A DNA stretch of 64,000 bases. Origin: VRUE01 sp963817905. GTDB taxonomy: Bacteria > Actinomycetota > Thermoleophilia > Solirubrobacterales > 70-9. The first letter of the stretch is position 1; every line of letters begins with the position of its first letter. Below, piece after piece: positions 49,499 through 60,356 of this stretch. Below the pieces are notes generated by a model. It did no database searches, was not told the origin of the DNA, and was given only the letters and a program-made list of their open reading frames with translations. The DNA lies in the NCBI GenBank assembly GCA_963817905.1, contig CAWFPS010000002.1:1054001-1118000 (forward strand), given 5' to 3'. The translations under genes were made by a program, and so were the position numbers.

Positions 49499-51397
49499 AT
49501 GCGGAGCGCGGGCCCGTCGCGGCCGATCCTCGCCGGCATCCTCCTCGTCACGGTGCTGGCGCTCGCCCACCGGGCCGAGATCCGCCAGCGTGCGGAGGCA
49601 GCCCTCGGTCGCGGCATGCCGGCCCGCGAGGCGGCCCTTGCCCGCGGCTTCGTCCTCGGCGAGGACAAAAGCATCGACGCCGCCACGGTCGAAGACTTCC
49701 GCCGCTCGGGTCTTTCGCACCTGCTCGCGGTCAGCGGCCAGAACGTGACCCTGCTCGCCCTGCTGGCGTTGCCGCTGCTGGCGGCGCTCGGCATGCCGCT
49801 GCGCATGCGGCTTGTCTGGATCCTTGCCGCAATTGTCGTTTACGTGCCGCTTGCCGGTGGCGGCCCGTCGATCGTCCGGGCTGGGACGATGGGCGGCCTC
49901 GGCGTCCTCGCCACCCTGGCCGGGCGGCGGACCTCGCGCCTCTACGCACTTGCCGTCGCCGCCGCGGTCACACTGGCGGTCGATCCGCAGATCGCAGTCG
50001 ACATCGGCTGGCAGCTCAGCTTCGCCGCCGTGCTCGGCATCCTCGCCCTCGCCCGCCCGTTGCGGGTGACGATCGCGCGACGAATCGGTTCTCGTGGCTG
50101 GCGCGGCACGCTGGCGGAGGGGGCGGCGATGACAGTCGCGGCCACGCTCGCGACGGCGCCGCTGATCGCCTTCCACTTCGAATCGCTCTCGACCACGACC
50201 CTCTTCGCCAACCTGCTGGCCCTGCCGGCGGTGGCACCGGCGATGTGGCTCGGCATGCTCGCCGCGATCGGCGGCCAGTTGCCGGGATTCCCGGTCGGCC
50301 TGCTCAACGCGGTCAACGCGCCACTGCTCGCCTACATCGCCCAGGTTGCGGAATGGTGCGCCGCTCCGAGCTGGGCCTACCTGCACCTGAGGCTGGGCGC
50401 GATCGGCCTGCTCGTCTCATACCTCGCCCTCTGCGCGGCGGCCCTGGGCATCCCCGTTCTCCTGCGCCGCCACCGGATCGCCGCGTTGAGGCGCGCTCGC
50501 CGGCCGCCGAGTCGACCGCGCAACGCGCTGTCCCCTTCGCGGGAGAGGAAGACCTTGCACCCGTGGACGGGACTCGGGGCGCTCGCCCTGCTCTCCCTCG
50601 CGGCGCTGGTCTCGGTTGTGGCGCCCGCAATTGGCGGCGGTGGCCCTCCCGCGCCGCCCACGGGCCTGCGGGTCTCGGTTCTCGACATCGGCCAGGGCGA
50701 CTCGATCTTGCTCCAGCCCGCCCGGGCGCCGGCCGTTCTCGTCGACGGCGGGCCATACGGGGACGAGCTGGCGTCGAAGCTCCGCGAGGCCGGCGTCGAC
50801 CGCGTGGGCCTCGCCATCGTCACCCACGAACAGGCCGACCACGCGGGTGGCATCGAGCAGCTTTTCGGCCGCTTCCCGGTGGACCGGCTGCTCTACGCCC
50901 GGCTCAGCCGGCGGCTGCGAGGCGAGGCGGCGGTGGCAGGCGCCGATCCGACCAGGATCGCCGCCGGCGGCAGCGTCAGGTCGGGACGGCTGCGGCTCGA
51001 AGTGCTCTGGCCTCCCCCAGAGTTGCTCGGAGAGCCGCTCGGGGGTGCCGACCCGAATACCCAGGCGCTCGTCATCCGGGCTCGCTGGCGCCGCTTCTCG
51101 ATCCTGCTCACCGCCGATGCCGAGGCGGGGGAAGTGCCGCTTGATCCCGGTCCGGTCGACGTGCTCAAGGTCGCCCACCACGGCAGCGAAGATCCCGGCC
51201 TCGGTGCGCTCCTCGACCGTACCTCGCCCAGGCTCGCCGTGATCTCGGTCGGGGCGGACAACTCATACGGCCATCCGACTCCCAGCGCTCTTGCCGAGCT
51301 CGCCGCGCACGGGGTGCCGACCCTGCGCACGGACCGCGACGGCACCGTCGTGATCGACGTTACGGGCGACTCGTTCACGGTCGAGCCCAACGGCTGA
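49499..51397 (+). CDS. comEC: ComEC/Rec2 DNA-uptake channel
   Basis: A 632-residue polytopic protein. The competence domain with about 8-10 hydrophobic helices spans residues 70-370 (SGLSHLLAVSGQNVTLLALL is the family signature). A C-terminal metallo-beta-lactamase-like domain follows (VLDIGQGDSILLQPARAPAV, VDGGPYGDELASKLREAGVD, IVTHEQADHAGGIEQLFGRF) with the H-x-x-x-D-H metal motif. A second His occurs in LKVAHHGSEDPGLGAL. It should import single-stranded DNA after capture by ComEA. The OB-fold region normally preceding the channel is short. Confidence 0.94.
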   Translation: MRSAGPSRPILAGILLVTVLALAHRAEIRQRAEAALGRGMPAREAALARGFVLGEDKSIDAATVEDFRRSGLSHLLAVSGQNVTLLALLALPLLAALGMPLRMRLVWILAAIVVYVPLAGGGPSIVRAGTMGGLGVLATLAGRRTSRLYALAVAAAVTLAVDPQIAVDIGWQLSFAAVLGILALARPLRVTIARRIGSRGWRGTLAEGAAMTVAATLATAPLIAFHFESLSTTTLFANLLALPAVAPAMWLGMLAAIGGQLPGFPVGLLNAVNAPLLAYIAQVAEWCAAPSWAYLHLRLGAIGLLVSYLALCAAALGIPVLLRRHRIAALRRARRPPSRPRNALSPSRERKTLHPWTGLGALALLSLAALVSVVAPAIGGGGPPAPPTGLRVSVLDIGQGDSILLQPARAPAVLVDGGPYGDELASKLREAGVDRVGLAIVTHEQADHAGGIEQLFGRFPVDRLLYARLSRRLRGEAAVAGADPTRIAAGGSVRSGRLRLEVLWPPPELLGEPLGGADPNTQALVIRARWRRFSILLTADAEAGEVPLDPGPVDVLKVAHHGSEDPGLGALLDRTSPRLAVISVGADNSYGHPTPSALAELAAHGVPTLRTDRDGTVVIDVTGDSFTVEPNG

Positions 51398-51549
51398 GCC
51401 GAGTAGACGAATCTCCGAATCGAAATTGGGGTTTCCCGGCGCTCGGCTTCTTCTCGGCACCGGCCTGGTCGATGGACCTAACGGTGCTTTCCAGGGCCGG
51501 ACAAGCCTTCTCACGCTCGCTCGGCGGCCTCAGCCTTGCTGAGGGCAGC

Positions 51550-52263
51550 ATGCTCCTGCACCTGCGCCGCGCCTCGATCGCCCTGGTGGCTGTGGTCGGC
51601 GTGGTTGGCCTCGGACTGATCGTCTTCATCTCTCAGCTCGGCTGGCCGGGCGTGCTCAACAGCCCGCTGCCGGGAACGCCGCCGCGGGTTGGCGCCGTCC
51701 ACGACGCGGTCACGCTGTCTCACCGGCATGGCGGGGTGAGCACGAGGGCGGTCTCGGCCGGCCGGCGCGCGGCCGCTGGCTCGCCCGGATCCGGAGGGCG
51801 CCACCCCCACGCCTCGGGCGCCTCTCACCTCTCCGGCTCGCGTGAGCTCGCCAGCGCCCCGGCGGCACAACCGGATCCCGGCACCGCAGCGCCAGCACCG
51901 TTGCCGGCCACGGGGCAGCCCGCCGGGTCGACCCCGGTCTCCACGGCGCCGACGGCTTCCGCGCCGAGCGCGAAGAGCCCCTCCTCGTCGAGCACGGCCA
52001 AGACCGCTGGCGACGGCCACGGTGCGGCCCCGGGCACGGCCAAGACGGGCAACCAGGCAACGGTCGCCAAGGATTCCTCGCCCTCTAGCGCCAAGGCGGG
52101 CGCACCGGCCGGGACCAAGTCGCACCGGGACGAAAGCACCGCCGCCGCGGCGCCAACTCCCGCCCCGGCTCCCAGCAGCGGCAAGAGCGCGCCCTCGGCT
52201 GCCAGTCCCGCCGCGGCGAAGGAAGCGGCCGACGCCGCGAATTCAGGCCAGGGCCACCACTAG
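51550..52263 (+). CDS. single-pass membrane protein with Ala/Pro/Ser-rich low-complexity tail
   Basis: 237 residues from the ATG at 51550, preferred because GAGGG precedes it; an ATG at 51472 would add 26 residues. One transmembrane helix lies at about residues 10-32 (IALVAVVGVVGLGLIVFISQ). The remainder is low-complexity, rich in Ala, Pro, Ser, Gly and Lys, ending EAADAANSGQGHH. Such tails are typical of wall-spanning or glycosylated extracytoplasmic linkers. It sits between comEC and holA in the same direction, possibly in that operon. Confidence 0.55.
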   Translation: MLLHLRRASIALVAVVGVVGLGLIVFISQLGWPGVLNSPLPGTPPRVGAVHDAVTLSHRHGGVSTRAVSAGRRAAAGSPGSGGRHPHASGASHLSGSRELASAPAAQPDPGTAAPAPLPATGQPAGSTPVSTAPTASAPSAKSPSSSSTAKTAGDGHGAAPGTAKTGNQATVAKDSSPSSAKAGAPAGTKSHRDESTAAAAPTPAPAPSSGKSAPSAASPAAAKEAADAANSGQGHH

Positions 52264-52274
52264 ACTCGGCCGCG

Positions 52275-53255
52275 ATGGCGGCCAGCTTGGCATCCCTCTA
52301 CCTGATCGCCGGCACCGACCAGGCGAAGATCGACGCGACCCGGGCGCGCCTGCGGGCGCGGGCTGAAGGCGACGGCGGCGCCGGAGCGCTGGAAGTGTTC
52401 GAGCCGAGCGAGGGCCGGGGGGGACCCGATCACGAGGCGCTGCTGGCCGCGATCCCGGCGATGTCGCTGACCGAGACGCGTCGCTTCCTGCTCGCCGACG
52501 GGGTCGAGCGCTGGCGCGAGCGCCAGCTCGAGGGCGTCGCCGCCGCGATCGGAGCGCTGCCACCCGACCTGACCGTGGTGCTGATCGCCCGGGCGAAAGC
52601 GCCGGCGAAGCTGAGCAAGGCCGTCAAGGCGGCAAACGGCGAGATCCACCAGTTCGAGGCGCCGAAGGCCCGTGACATGCCCCGGCTCCTCGTCGGCGAC
52701 GCCAAGCGCCTCGGTTTCGCCCTCGAGCCCGCCGCGGCCCGTGTCCTGGTCGACCGCATGGGCGCCAACCCGGTGCGGCTGCGCAACGAGCTGGAGCGGC
52801 TGGCGCTCTGGGCGGGAGAGGGGGCGCGTGTGTCTGCCGCTGACCTCGACGCGATGATCGCCGACGTCTCCGAGGCGGCCGTCTGGTCGCTTTCCGACGC
52901 GCTGCTCGAACGCAACCCGGCAAAGGCGGCGGGTCTCGCCGAGCAGCTGATCTCCCAGGGCGAGAACGTCACCGGCCTGATCTACGGCCTCGCATCGCGC
53001 CTGCGCAAGGCCTGCACGGCGGCGGCGCAGCTGGAAGAGGGCGTGCCGCCGAAGCAGGTCGAGTCGGGCCTCGGAATGCACCCCTACGCCGCCAAGCAGC
53101 TCGTCGCCCGCCTGGGTAAGACGAACCTCGAGCAGCTGCAGGAGGCGACGACGGCGCTCGCCGACCTCGAGGTTTGGTGCCGCGGCGGCGCCGACTACGG
53201 GGACAAGCTGGCGCTCACCCTGGCGCTGCGGAATGCGGCAGGAGTTCCGGCGTAG
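52275..53255 (+). CDS. holA: DNA polymerase III delta subunit
   Basis: A 326-residue protein with the HolA plan: LYLIAGTDQAKIDATRARLR at the N-terminus (normally L-x-G-x-D/E), ETRRFLLADGVERWRERQLE, VVLIARAKAPAKLSKAVKAA (Walker-A-less AAA+ module), QLISQGENVTGLIYGLASRL, and the C-terminal collar helix region. Location downstream of comEA-comEC and next to rpsT is the classical gene order. It opens the sliding clamp as part of the clamp loader. Confidence 0.93.
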   Translation: MAASLASLYLIAGTDQAKIDATRARLRARAEGDGGAGALEVFEPSEGRGGPDHEALLAAIPAMSLTETRRFLLADGVERWRERQLEGVAAAIGALPPDLTVVLIARAKAPAKLSKAVKAANGEIHQFEAPKARDMPRLLVGDAKRLGFALEPAAARVLVDRMGANPVRLRNELERLALWAGEGARVSAADLDAMIADVSEAAVWSLSDALLERNPAKAAGLAEQLISQGENVTGLIYGLASRLRKACTAAAQLEEGVPPKQVESGLGMHPYAAKQLVARLGKTNLEQLQEATTALADLEVWCRGGADYGDKLALTLALRNAAGVPA

Positions 53256-53525
53256 CTACTTGGCCGCTGCGGCGGCGGCGATCCGGGCCGCTCTCGACTT
53301 CTTGCGCGCGCCGGTGTTCTTGTGCATGCCGCCTTTTTGCACGGCCTTGTCGATCTTGGAGACGAGCGCCTTCTGCTCGGCCTCGATCTTGCTTGCGTCG
53401 CCGGCCTCGACGGCAGCTTCCAGCCGCCGGAAGTAGGTCTTCACCGTGCTGGTGAGCAGGCGGTTCTCAGTACGCTCGCGCTCGCTGCGTAGGATCCGCT
53501 TCTTCTGTGAGGCTATGTTGGCCAT
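53256..53525 (-). CDS. rpsT: 30S ribosomal protein S20
   Basis: An 89-residue basic protein from the ATG at 53525. MANIASQKKRILRSERERTE, then LTSTVKTYFRRLEAAVEAGD and KGGMHKNTGARKKSRAARIA are the conserved S20 blocks. The Ala-rich C-terminus is usual in actinobacteria. The stop codon directly abuts the holA stop (convergent genes, no spacer), so there is no room for a separate terminator. It is transcribed divergently from murJ with 55 bp between the starts. Confidence 0.97.
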   Translation of the reverse strand: MANIASQKKRILRSERERTENRLLTSTVKTYFRRLEAAVEAGDASKIEAEQKALVSKIDKAVQKGGMHKNTGARKKSRAARIAAAAAAK

Positions 53526-53580
53526 GAGTCGAGTGCCTGAGCGGGCGCCGAGCCCCTCAGGCGGCCGCCGACTATAGCGA

Positions 53581-55272
53581 TTGAGAACAAGCTTGGAGAC
53601 GCCCAAGGCACCCGACAGTCCCGACCGCGACGAAGAGGCGCTCGCCAGAGACGCTGCCGTGCGCGAGGCCGAGGCCTTTTCGCCCGGCGAGGAACTGAGC
53701 GGCAACCCGGCCCCCGGCCGCCAGGCAGGGCGCATCGGCCGCTCCACGGCTTTCTTCTCGATCGCCACCGCGGCGTCGCGGGTCGCCGGCCTGGTGCGCG
53801 AGGTCGTCGCCGCCAGCTACTACGGCATCTACGGCCCGATGTCGGCCTTCACGATCGCTTTCCAGGTTCCCAACCTGGTCCGCGCCCTCTTCGCCGACGC
53901 CGCCCTGCAGCCGGCCTTCGTGCCGGTCTTCACCGAGCAGCTGGAGCGCAAGAACTACCGCGAGGCGTTCCGGCTCGCCTCGACCCTGCTGCTGCTCGTC
54001 ACCCTCGTGCTGGGCGCGATCACGGCGCTCTTCATCCTGCTGGCGCCGGTGATCATGCCGCTCTTCGCGCCCGGTTTCGAAGGCGAGATCCTCGACCTTA
54101 CGATCACCCTCTCCCAGGTCCTCTTCCCGATCCTGATCCTGCTTGGGATCAGCGGCGTCGTCGTCGGCATCCTCAACAGCTACGACCGCTTCGGCGCCTT
54201 CGCGATCTCCTCGCTGTTTTGGAACCTGACGATCATCGCCGTCGTCGTCGCCCTGGCGCCGGCCTTCCACGGCCAGGACCGGATCTACGCCTACGCGATC
54301 GGGATCTTGGTCGGCACCCTGGTCCAGCTGTTGATCCCCACCTTCGACCTGCGCAACACGCCGTTCAAGTTCGAGTGGAGCTTCGAGTGGCGCAACCCCG
54401 ATGTGCGCCGGGTGCTGCTGCTGATGCTGCCGGTGACGATCAGCCTCGGCCTGATCAACTTCAACCTGCTGATCAACAGCCTCTTCGGCAGCCTCGTCAG
54501 CGACCAGTCCCCGGCCGCGATCGACAAGGCTTTCCGGATCTACCAGCTGCCGCAGGGGGTCTTCTCGGTGGCGATCGCGACCGTGCTCTTCCCGACCCTG
54601 GCCCGCTTCGCCGCCCGCGGTGAGATCGAGAACCTGCGGGCGACGATGGCCAACGGGATGCGTCAGATCCTCTTCGTCCTCGTGCCCGCCGCCGCCGCGG
54701 TGCTGGTCCTCTCGACGCCGATGATCCGCCTCGTCTACCAGCGGGGAGAATTCACCCCCGAGCAGACCGCCCTCGTCGCCACCGCCCTCTTTTGGTTCGC
54801 CTTCACCCTGCCGACCAACGGCCTCTACCTGCTCCAGACCCGCACCTTCTTCAGCCTGCAGCAGCCCTGGCGGGCGACCGGGCTGGCCGCGCTCGACCTC
54901 ATCGTCTCCGCCCTCGGTGCCGCGCTTCTTTACAAGCCCTTCGGCACCGGCGGCATCGTCGCCGGCACCGGCATCGGCACCACCGCCGCGGTCATCGCCC
55001 AGGCGGTGATGCTGCGACGGGAGTTCGGTGGCCTGGAGTTGGGACGCCTTTTTGCCACCGGCGCCAAGATCACGATCGCCGCGGGCGCCCTTGCCGCGGT
55101 CTCCTACGGAGCCTGGGACATCCTCGACAACGCCCTGGGACGCGGCCTGGCCGGCCAAATCGTCTCGCTCGGCGTCGGCCTGGGTCTAGGCGGCTTGGCC
55201 TACCTCGGCATGGCAAAGCTGCTGAAGATCGCCGAGCTCGAGCAGATGACCCGCCTCGTGCGGCGGCGCTAG
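53581..55272 (+). CDS. murJ: lipid II flippase MurJ
   Basis: 563 residues from TTG. A cytosolic N-terminal extension of about 45 residues (an alternative TTG is four codons on) precedes about 14 transmembrane helices. FFSIATAASRVAGLVREVVA and FTIAFQVPNLVRALFADAAL contain the conserved Arg residues of the first MurJ helices, and FVPVFTEQL is also invariant. Known role: flips lipid-linked peptidoglycan precursors. The next gene starts at the base after its stop. Confidence 0.94.
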   Translation: MRTSLETPKAPDSPDRDEEALARDAAVREAEAFSPGEELSGNPAPGRQAGRIGRSTAFFSIATAASRVAGLVREVVAASYYGIYGPMSAFTIAFQVPNLVRALFADAALQPAFVPVFTEQLERKNYREAFRLASTLLLLVTLVLGAITALFILLAPVIMPLFAPGFEGEILDLTITLSQVLFPILILLGISGVVVGILNSYDRFGAFAISSLFWNLTIIAVVVALAPAFHGQDRIYAYAIGILVGTLVQLLIPTFDLRNTPFKFEWSFEWRNPDVRRVLLLMLPVTISLGLINFNLLINSLFGSLVSDQSPAAIDKAFRIYQLPQGVFSVAIATVLFPTLARFAARGEIENLRATMANGMRQILFVLVPAAAAVLVLSTPMIRLVYQRGEFTPEQTALVATALFWFAFTLPTNGLYLLQTRTFFSLQQPWRATGLAALDLIVSALGAALLYKPFGTGGIVAGTGIGTTAAVIAQAVMLRREFGGLELGRLFATGAKITIAAGALAAVSYGAWDILDNALGRGLAGQIVSLGVGLGLGGLAYLGMAKLLKIAELEQMTRLVRRR

Positions 55273-57339
55273 ATGCTCGACCCTGGGCGGTACCTGCTGG
55301 GGGTTGCCTATCTGAGCCTGGTCGGAGGGTTCGCCTGGCTGGGCGCTACGGCATTGCGTCGGCGGCTGGTTGGTCATATTGAGGGCGCACCAGCCCATCT
55401 CGCGACATCGGTCCTGGCTCTTGCGGTGCTGCTTTGGACGGCGGAGCTTCTGGGCAGCTTTGGGGTTTTCGAGTCCCTGCCCTACCTCGTCGTCGTGGTC
55501 TCCGTTGGCGCGGGACTCTGGATTCGCATCGGAGGAGGATGGGGGGGTCCCTCCGGCGCAGCGGCGTCCTCTTTCTCGCCCCGGCGACGCCCGCAAAACG
55601 CCGCAAGCTCGCCAGGCGAAAAACCCAGCAAGACGGAGGGACCCCCCCATCCTCCTCCGCTCGCAGCGCCGATTGCCCTGGCAATTGCCGCGGTCGCGAC
55701 TGTCCATTTCGCGGCCGGGGTCAAGCTGCGGCTGTCCACCGGCATGACCGGGTTCGATTCGACCTGGTACCACGGGCCGTTCGCCGCGGGGTTCTTTCAG
55801 AGCGGCGATACGTGGCACCTGCACTTCATCGCGCCGCAGTTCCTGGCCTGGTTCTACCCGGCTAACTCGGAAGTGGTCCACGCGATTGGGATGCTTGCGT
55901 TCGGCAGGGACATCCTCTCGCCGCTGCTGAATCTCGGGTGGTTTGTGGGCTGCCTGGTGGCGGCGTGGTGCATCGGGCGCCCGTATCGGGCTGCTCCATG
56001 GTCGCTTGCCCTTGCCGCTCTCGCTCTCAGTGTCCCCGCCCTCCACGACCAGGCGGGTGAGGCGCGGAACGACATCGTCGGGACCTTCTTCCTACTTGCT
56101 GCTGTTGCGGTTGCCCTGTCCCAGCGCAAACGCAGTTCCAATTGGCAGGCAGGTGAAACTGCGTTCGCGCTGGGCCCGGTGGTCGTGGTGGGTCTTGCGG
56201 CGGGTTTGGCGGCTGGGACGAAGCTCAACTTCCTCCTGCCCGCAGCGGTCCTCGTGGTCGGTATTGCGGTCGTTGCTCCGCGAGGAGGTCGCCTGCGAAC
56301 CCTCGTTGCGGGCGGGCTCGCCGCCTTGGCGGGGGGTGGCTACTGGTACCTGCGCAACCTCGCCCATACCGGCAACCCGCTGCCCTGGATCAAACACCTG
56401 GGCCCGGTCTCGCTTCCGGCGCCCGAACAGGCGCTGGGGGGCCGCGAAGGCCATGGCGTCCTCGGCTACCTCAGCGACGACTCGGTCTGGTCGGGCTGGT
56501 TTCTCCCCGGCCTTCACCACGGCCTGACGATCTTCTGGCCGCTGCTGGTCGTTGCTCCTTTCGTCGGCCTCTTGCTCTGCCTCGGTCGCCGCTCCGATCC
56601 AATTCTTCGAGTCGTCGCGGCAGCCGGTCTCGCCGCGGGCTTGGCCTGGCTGATTGCACCAACTTCGGCTTCTGGGCCCGAGGGGATGCCCAACGGCTTC
56701 GAATCCGGCCTCCGCTACCTAGCCCCAGCTCTCGTTCTCGGCCTGGCCGTCCTGCCGCCGGCGCTGCTCCCGCGGGTGGCGCGGTGGCGGGGGTCCCCCA
56801 TAGCGCAGGACGCGCGCAGCGCGTCCGAGCACATGGGGGAGGGCCGCCGCGACAGGACCCGCGGGCCACTAGCGCTCGCGGCCTTGCTCATCCTGGCCGC
56901 GGCAATCGCCCTCGGCTACCCAATCCAGCGCCACTACCTGGAGCGCCGCTACGCCGATCCCAGCTTCACCGCGCAAGGCCTGAACGCGGCCTTCGCCTGG
57001 GCCCAAGGCATAAGAGACGCCCGTATGGCCACCACCAGCACCCGCCAGTACCCCCTCTACGGCCGTGACCTCAGCAACGAAGTCACCTACATCGGCGCCG
57101 AACAATCCCACGGCGGCTTCACCGCCCCCAAAACGTGTCCCCAATGGCGCGACCTCCTCAACAGGGGCAACTACGACTACGTAATCGCCACCCGCGACCG
57201 CATCGAGCCCGGCAAGCCCCCATACCCGCCCACCGCTGGCTGGACCCAGGCTCCGGGCGCAACCGTGGTCTTGCGCAAGCCGCCGACGGTGGTTTTTGAA
57301 CTAAGGAACAAGCTGGACCCATCGGCGTGCCGCCCATAG
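55273..57339 (+). CDS. polytopic membrane protein, glycosyltransferase 39/83-like
   Basis: A 688-residue protein starting immediately after the murJ stop. About 12 hydrophobic helices are interrupted by extracytoplasmic loops; GMTGFDSTWYHGPFAAGFFQ in the first large loop carries a D-x-x-x-Y pattern as in PMT/ArnT-like glycosyltransferases. A segment of about 42 residues (87-129) encoded by a 128-bp inverted-repeat unit is out of character, Pro/Ser/Gly-rich and absent from what I would expect of the family. A second small hairpin unit is at 56794. It probably transfers sugars from lipid carriers to envelope components; donor and acceptor unknown. Confidence 0.68.
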   Translation: MLDPGRYLLGVAYLSLVGGFAWLGATALRRRLVGHIEGAPAHLATSVLALAVLLWTAELLGSFGVFESLPYLVVVVSVGAGLWIRIGGGWGGPSGAAASSFSPRRRPQNAASSPGEKPSKTEGPPHPPPLAAPIALAIAAVATVHFAAGVKLRLSTGMTGFDSTWYHGPFAAGFFQSGDTWHLHFIAPQFLAWFYPANSEVVHAIGMLAFGRDILSPLLNLGWFVGCLVAAWCIGRPYRAAPWSLALAALALSVPALHDQAGEARNDIVGTFFLLAAVAVALSQRKRSSNWQAGETAFALGPVVVVGLAAGLAAGTKLNFLLPAAVLVVGIAVVAPRGGRLRTLVAGGLAALAGGGYWYLRNLAHTGNPLPWIKHLGPVSLPAPEQALGGREGHGVLGYLSDDSVWSGWFLPGLHHGLTIFWPLLVVAPFVGLLLCLGRRSDPILRVVAAAGLAAGLAWLIAPTSASGPEGMPNGFESGLRYLAPALVLGLAVLPPALLPRVARWRGSPIAQDARSASEHMGEGRRDRTRGPLALAALLILAAAIALGYPIQRHYLERRYADPSFTAQGLNAAFAWAQGIRDARMATTSTRQYPLYGRDLSNEVTYIGAEQSHGGFTAPKTCPQWRDLLNRGNYDYVIATRDRIEPGKPPYPPTAGWTQAPGATVVLRKPPTVVFELRNKLDPSACRP
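55531..55658. repeat. in-frame 128-bp inverted-repeat unit inside a coding gene
   Basis: The left arm 55531-55555 and right arm 55634-55658 are 25-bp perfect inverted copies (GGAGGAGGATGGGGGGGTCC plus CTCCG). The 78-bp centre contains further GC-rich self-complementarity. Total length is divisible by three minus one relative to the flanking codons, and the frame stays open throughout. It looks like a palindromic insertion tolerated in a loop of the membrane protein. Confidence 0.8.
56794..56840. repeat. nested hairpin inside the membrane glycosyltransferase-like gene
   Basis: The outer arms are TCCCCCAT (56794-56801) and ATGGGGGA (56833-56840); the inner arms are GGACGCGC (56808-56815) and GCGCGTCC (56819-56826). 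It encodes a short hydrophilic loop between two membrane helices. Confidence 0.65.
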
Positions 57340-57426
57340 CGATTCTCTGGCGGGTGGCGCGGCAGTAGCTCAAACACCGTGCGTCAATCGGCGGGGGCCG
57401 GAAGAGACGCTTCTCGCGCCGGTGGC

Positions 57427-57484
57427 GTGAGGGAGGGGGCCGAGAACGGACGCCCCGCGCCCGCCCGCAGGCCTCCTCCCTCAC
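57427..57484. repeat. inverted repeat in the lepA leader region
   Basis: GTGAGGGAGGGGGCC (57427-57441) and GGCCTCCTCCCTCAC (57470-57484) pair except for one position. The hairpin ends 42 bp before the lepA ATG. It could end the upstream transcript or affect lepA translation. Confidence 0.55.
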
Positions 57485-57526
57485 GACGGGACCCGCGCGC
57501 CGACACGCCATACTCCGCCCCCGCCC

Positions 57527-59320
<1,794 letters not shown>

Positions 59321-59322
59321 GC

Positions 59323-59395
59323 GGGAGTCGGGCAGCCCTCCCAAAACGAGCGGCTGTGCCGCTCTTGAGTGTTTTGGGAGGGCTGCCCGACTCCC
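59323..59395. repeat. 73-bp palindromic repeat, copy 1
   Basis: 25-bp arms (59323-59347 and 59371-59395) are perfect inverted copies, beginning GGGAGTCGGGCAGCCCTCCC. A second stem, GAGCGGC-TGT-GCCGCTC, is within the loop and is followed by TTGAGT. A second copy of the same core occurs at 60357. It begins 2 bp after the lepA stop and may also work as a terminator. Confidence 0.88.
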
Positions 59396-59515
59396 TTTGC
59401 TCGGCCCCCTCATCCCATGCCACCGCGGGGGCCTGCGGTACTCGCCTGCCGCCCAGTCGAAGCTTTGACTGGCCAGACGACCAGTCCCCGGAAGCGTCAC
59501 TAGACTGCCGCCGCT

Positions 59516-59956
59516 ATGAGCGTAAAGACGGAGGCAATTGGCAAGGAATGGCCCGCCACTACTTATGAGGTGGGCAAGGAGAAGATTGGCGAGTACGCGC
59601 GGGTGATCGGGTTGGACAACCCGGTCTACTTCGACCGCGAGGCGGCCAAAGGTGCTGGCTATCGCGATGTCGTTGCACCGCCGATGTTCTGCGTCGTCTA
59701 CAGCGCCCCGGCGCTGGGACCGGCGATGTTCGATCCCGAGGTGGGGATGAATTTCGCCGCGATGGTGCACGGCGGCCAGGAGTTTGAGTGGGGCGAGCCG
59801 GCCTGCTCTGGCGACGAGATCACCACCAGCGCCAAGTGCCTGCAGATCTTCGAGAAGGACGGCAAGGGCTTCTATGTCTTCGAGACCCGCTCCGTCAACC
59901 AGAACGGCGACGAGGTCGTCAAGGGCACCTGGACCAACATCGTGAGGGGAGTCTGA
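59516..59956 (+). CDS. MaoC-like dehydratase subunit (HadA/FAS1-dehydratase N-terminal type)
   Basis: A 146-residue single hot-dog domain. EKIGEYARVIGLDNPVYFDR (about residues 22-41), then YRDVVAPPMFCVVYSAPAL and MVHGGQEFEWGEPACSGDEI belong to the MaoC_dehydrat_N family, equivalent to mycobacterial HadA/HadC. The catalytic dyad is supplied by the partner subunit, encoded 1 bp downstream. The pair should form a heterodimeric 3-hydroxyacyl-thioester dehydratase in fatty-acid elongation. Both genes are flanked by copies of the same palindromic repeat. Confidence 0.85.
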   Translation: MSVKTEAIGKEWPATTYEVGKEKIGEYARVIGLDNPVYFDREAAKGAGYRDVVAPPMFCVVYSAPALGPAMFDPEVGMNFAAMVHGGQEFEWGEPACSGDEITTSAKCLQIFEKDGKGFYVFETRSVNQNGDEVVKGTWTNIVRGV

Positions 59957-59957
59957 G

Positions 59958-60350
59958 ATGGCGGATCTGAACGTGGGCGACTCGATTGCCGGACTGAGCG
60001 TCACCCCAGACAAGTACCTGCCGCACCGCTATGCGGGCGCTTCGGGGGACTTCAACCCGATCCACATCGATCCGGAGTTCGCCAAGGCTGTCGGCCTGCC
60101 GAACACGATCCTGCACGGCCTCTACATGATGGGACTGGTTGCCCGTTCGGCGACCGATGTCGCCGCTGGCGACCCGCGGGCGCTCAAGCGTCTCTCGGTC
60201 CAGTTCCGCGGCATGGGAGCGCCGGAGACCGAGATCGTCGTCAGCGGCACGGTCAAGGCTGTCGAGGGCGACACGGTCACGATCGACACCGTCGCGGCCC
60301 AGGGCGACAATCAGACGATCCGGAACGCCGAGGCGGAAATCAGCTTGTAG
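59958..60350 (+). CDS. MaoC-like dehydratase catalytic subunit (HadB-like)
   Basis: A 130-residue hot-dog protein. The hydratase-2 motif GDFNPIHIDPEFAKAVGLPN then TILHGLYMMGL (about residues 32-62) contains the catalytic Asp and His. The C-terminal strands (RLSVQFRGMGAPETEIVVSG) are normal. It starts 1 bp after the preceding subunit, so both are made in equal amounts. Known relatives dehydrate 3-hydroxyacyl-ACP intermediates; the acyl chain preferred cannot be inferred. Confidence 0.9.
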   Translation: MADLNVGDSIAGLSVTPDKYLPHRYAGASGDFNPIHIDPEFAKAVGLPNTILHGLYMMGLVARSATDVAAGDPRALKRLSVQFRGMGAPETEIVVSGTVKAVEGDTVTIDTVAAQGDNQTIRNAEAEISL

Positions 60351-60356
60351 CGGTGG

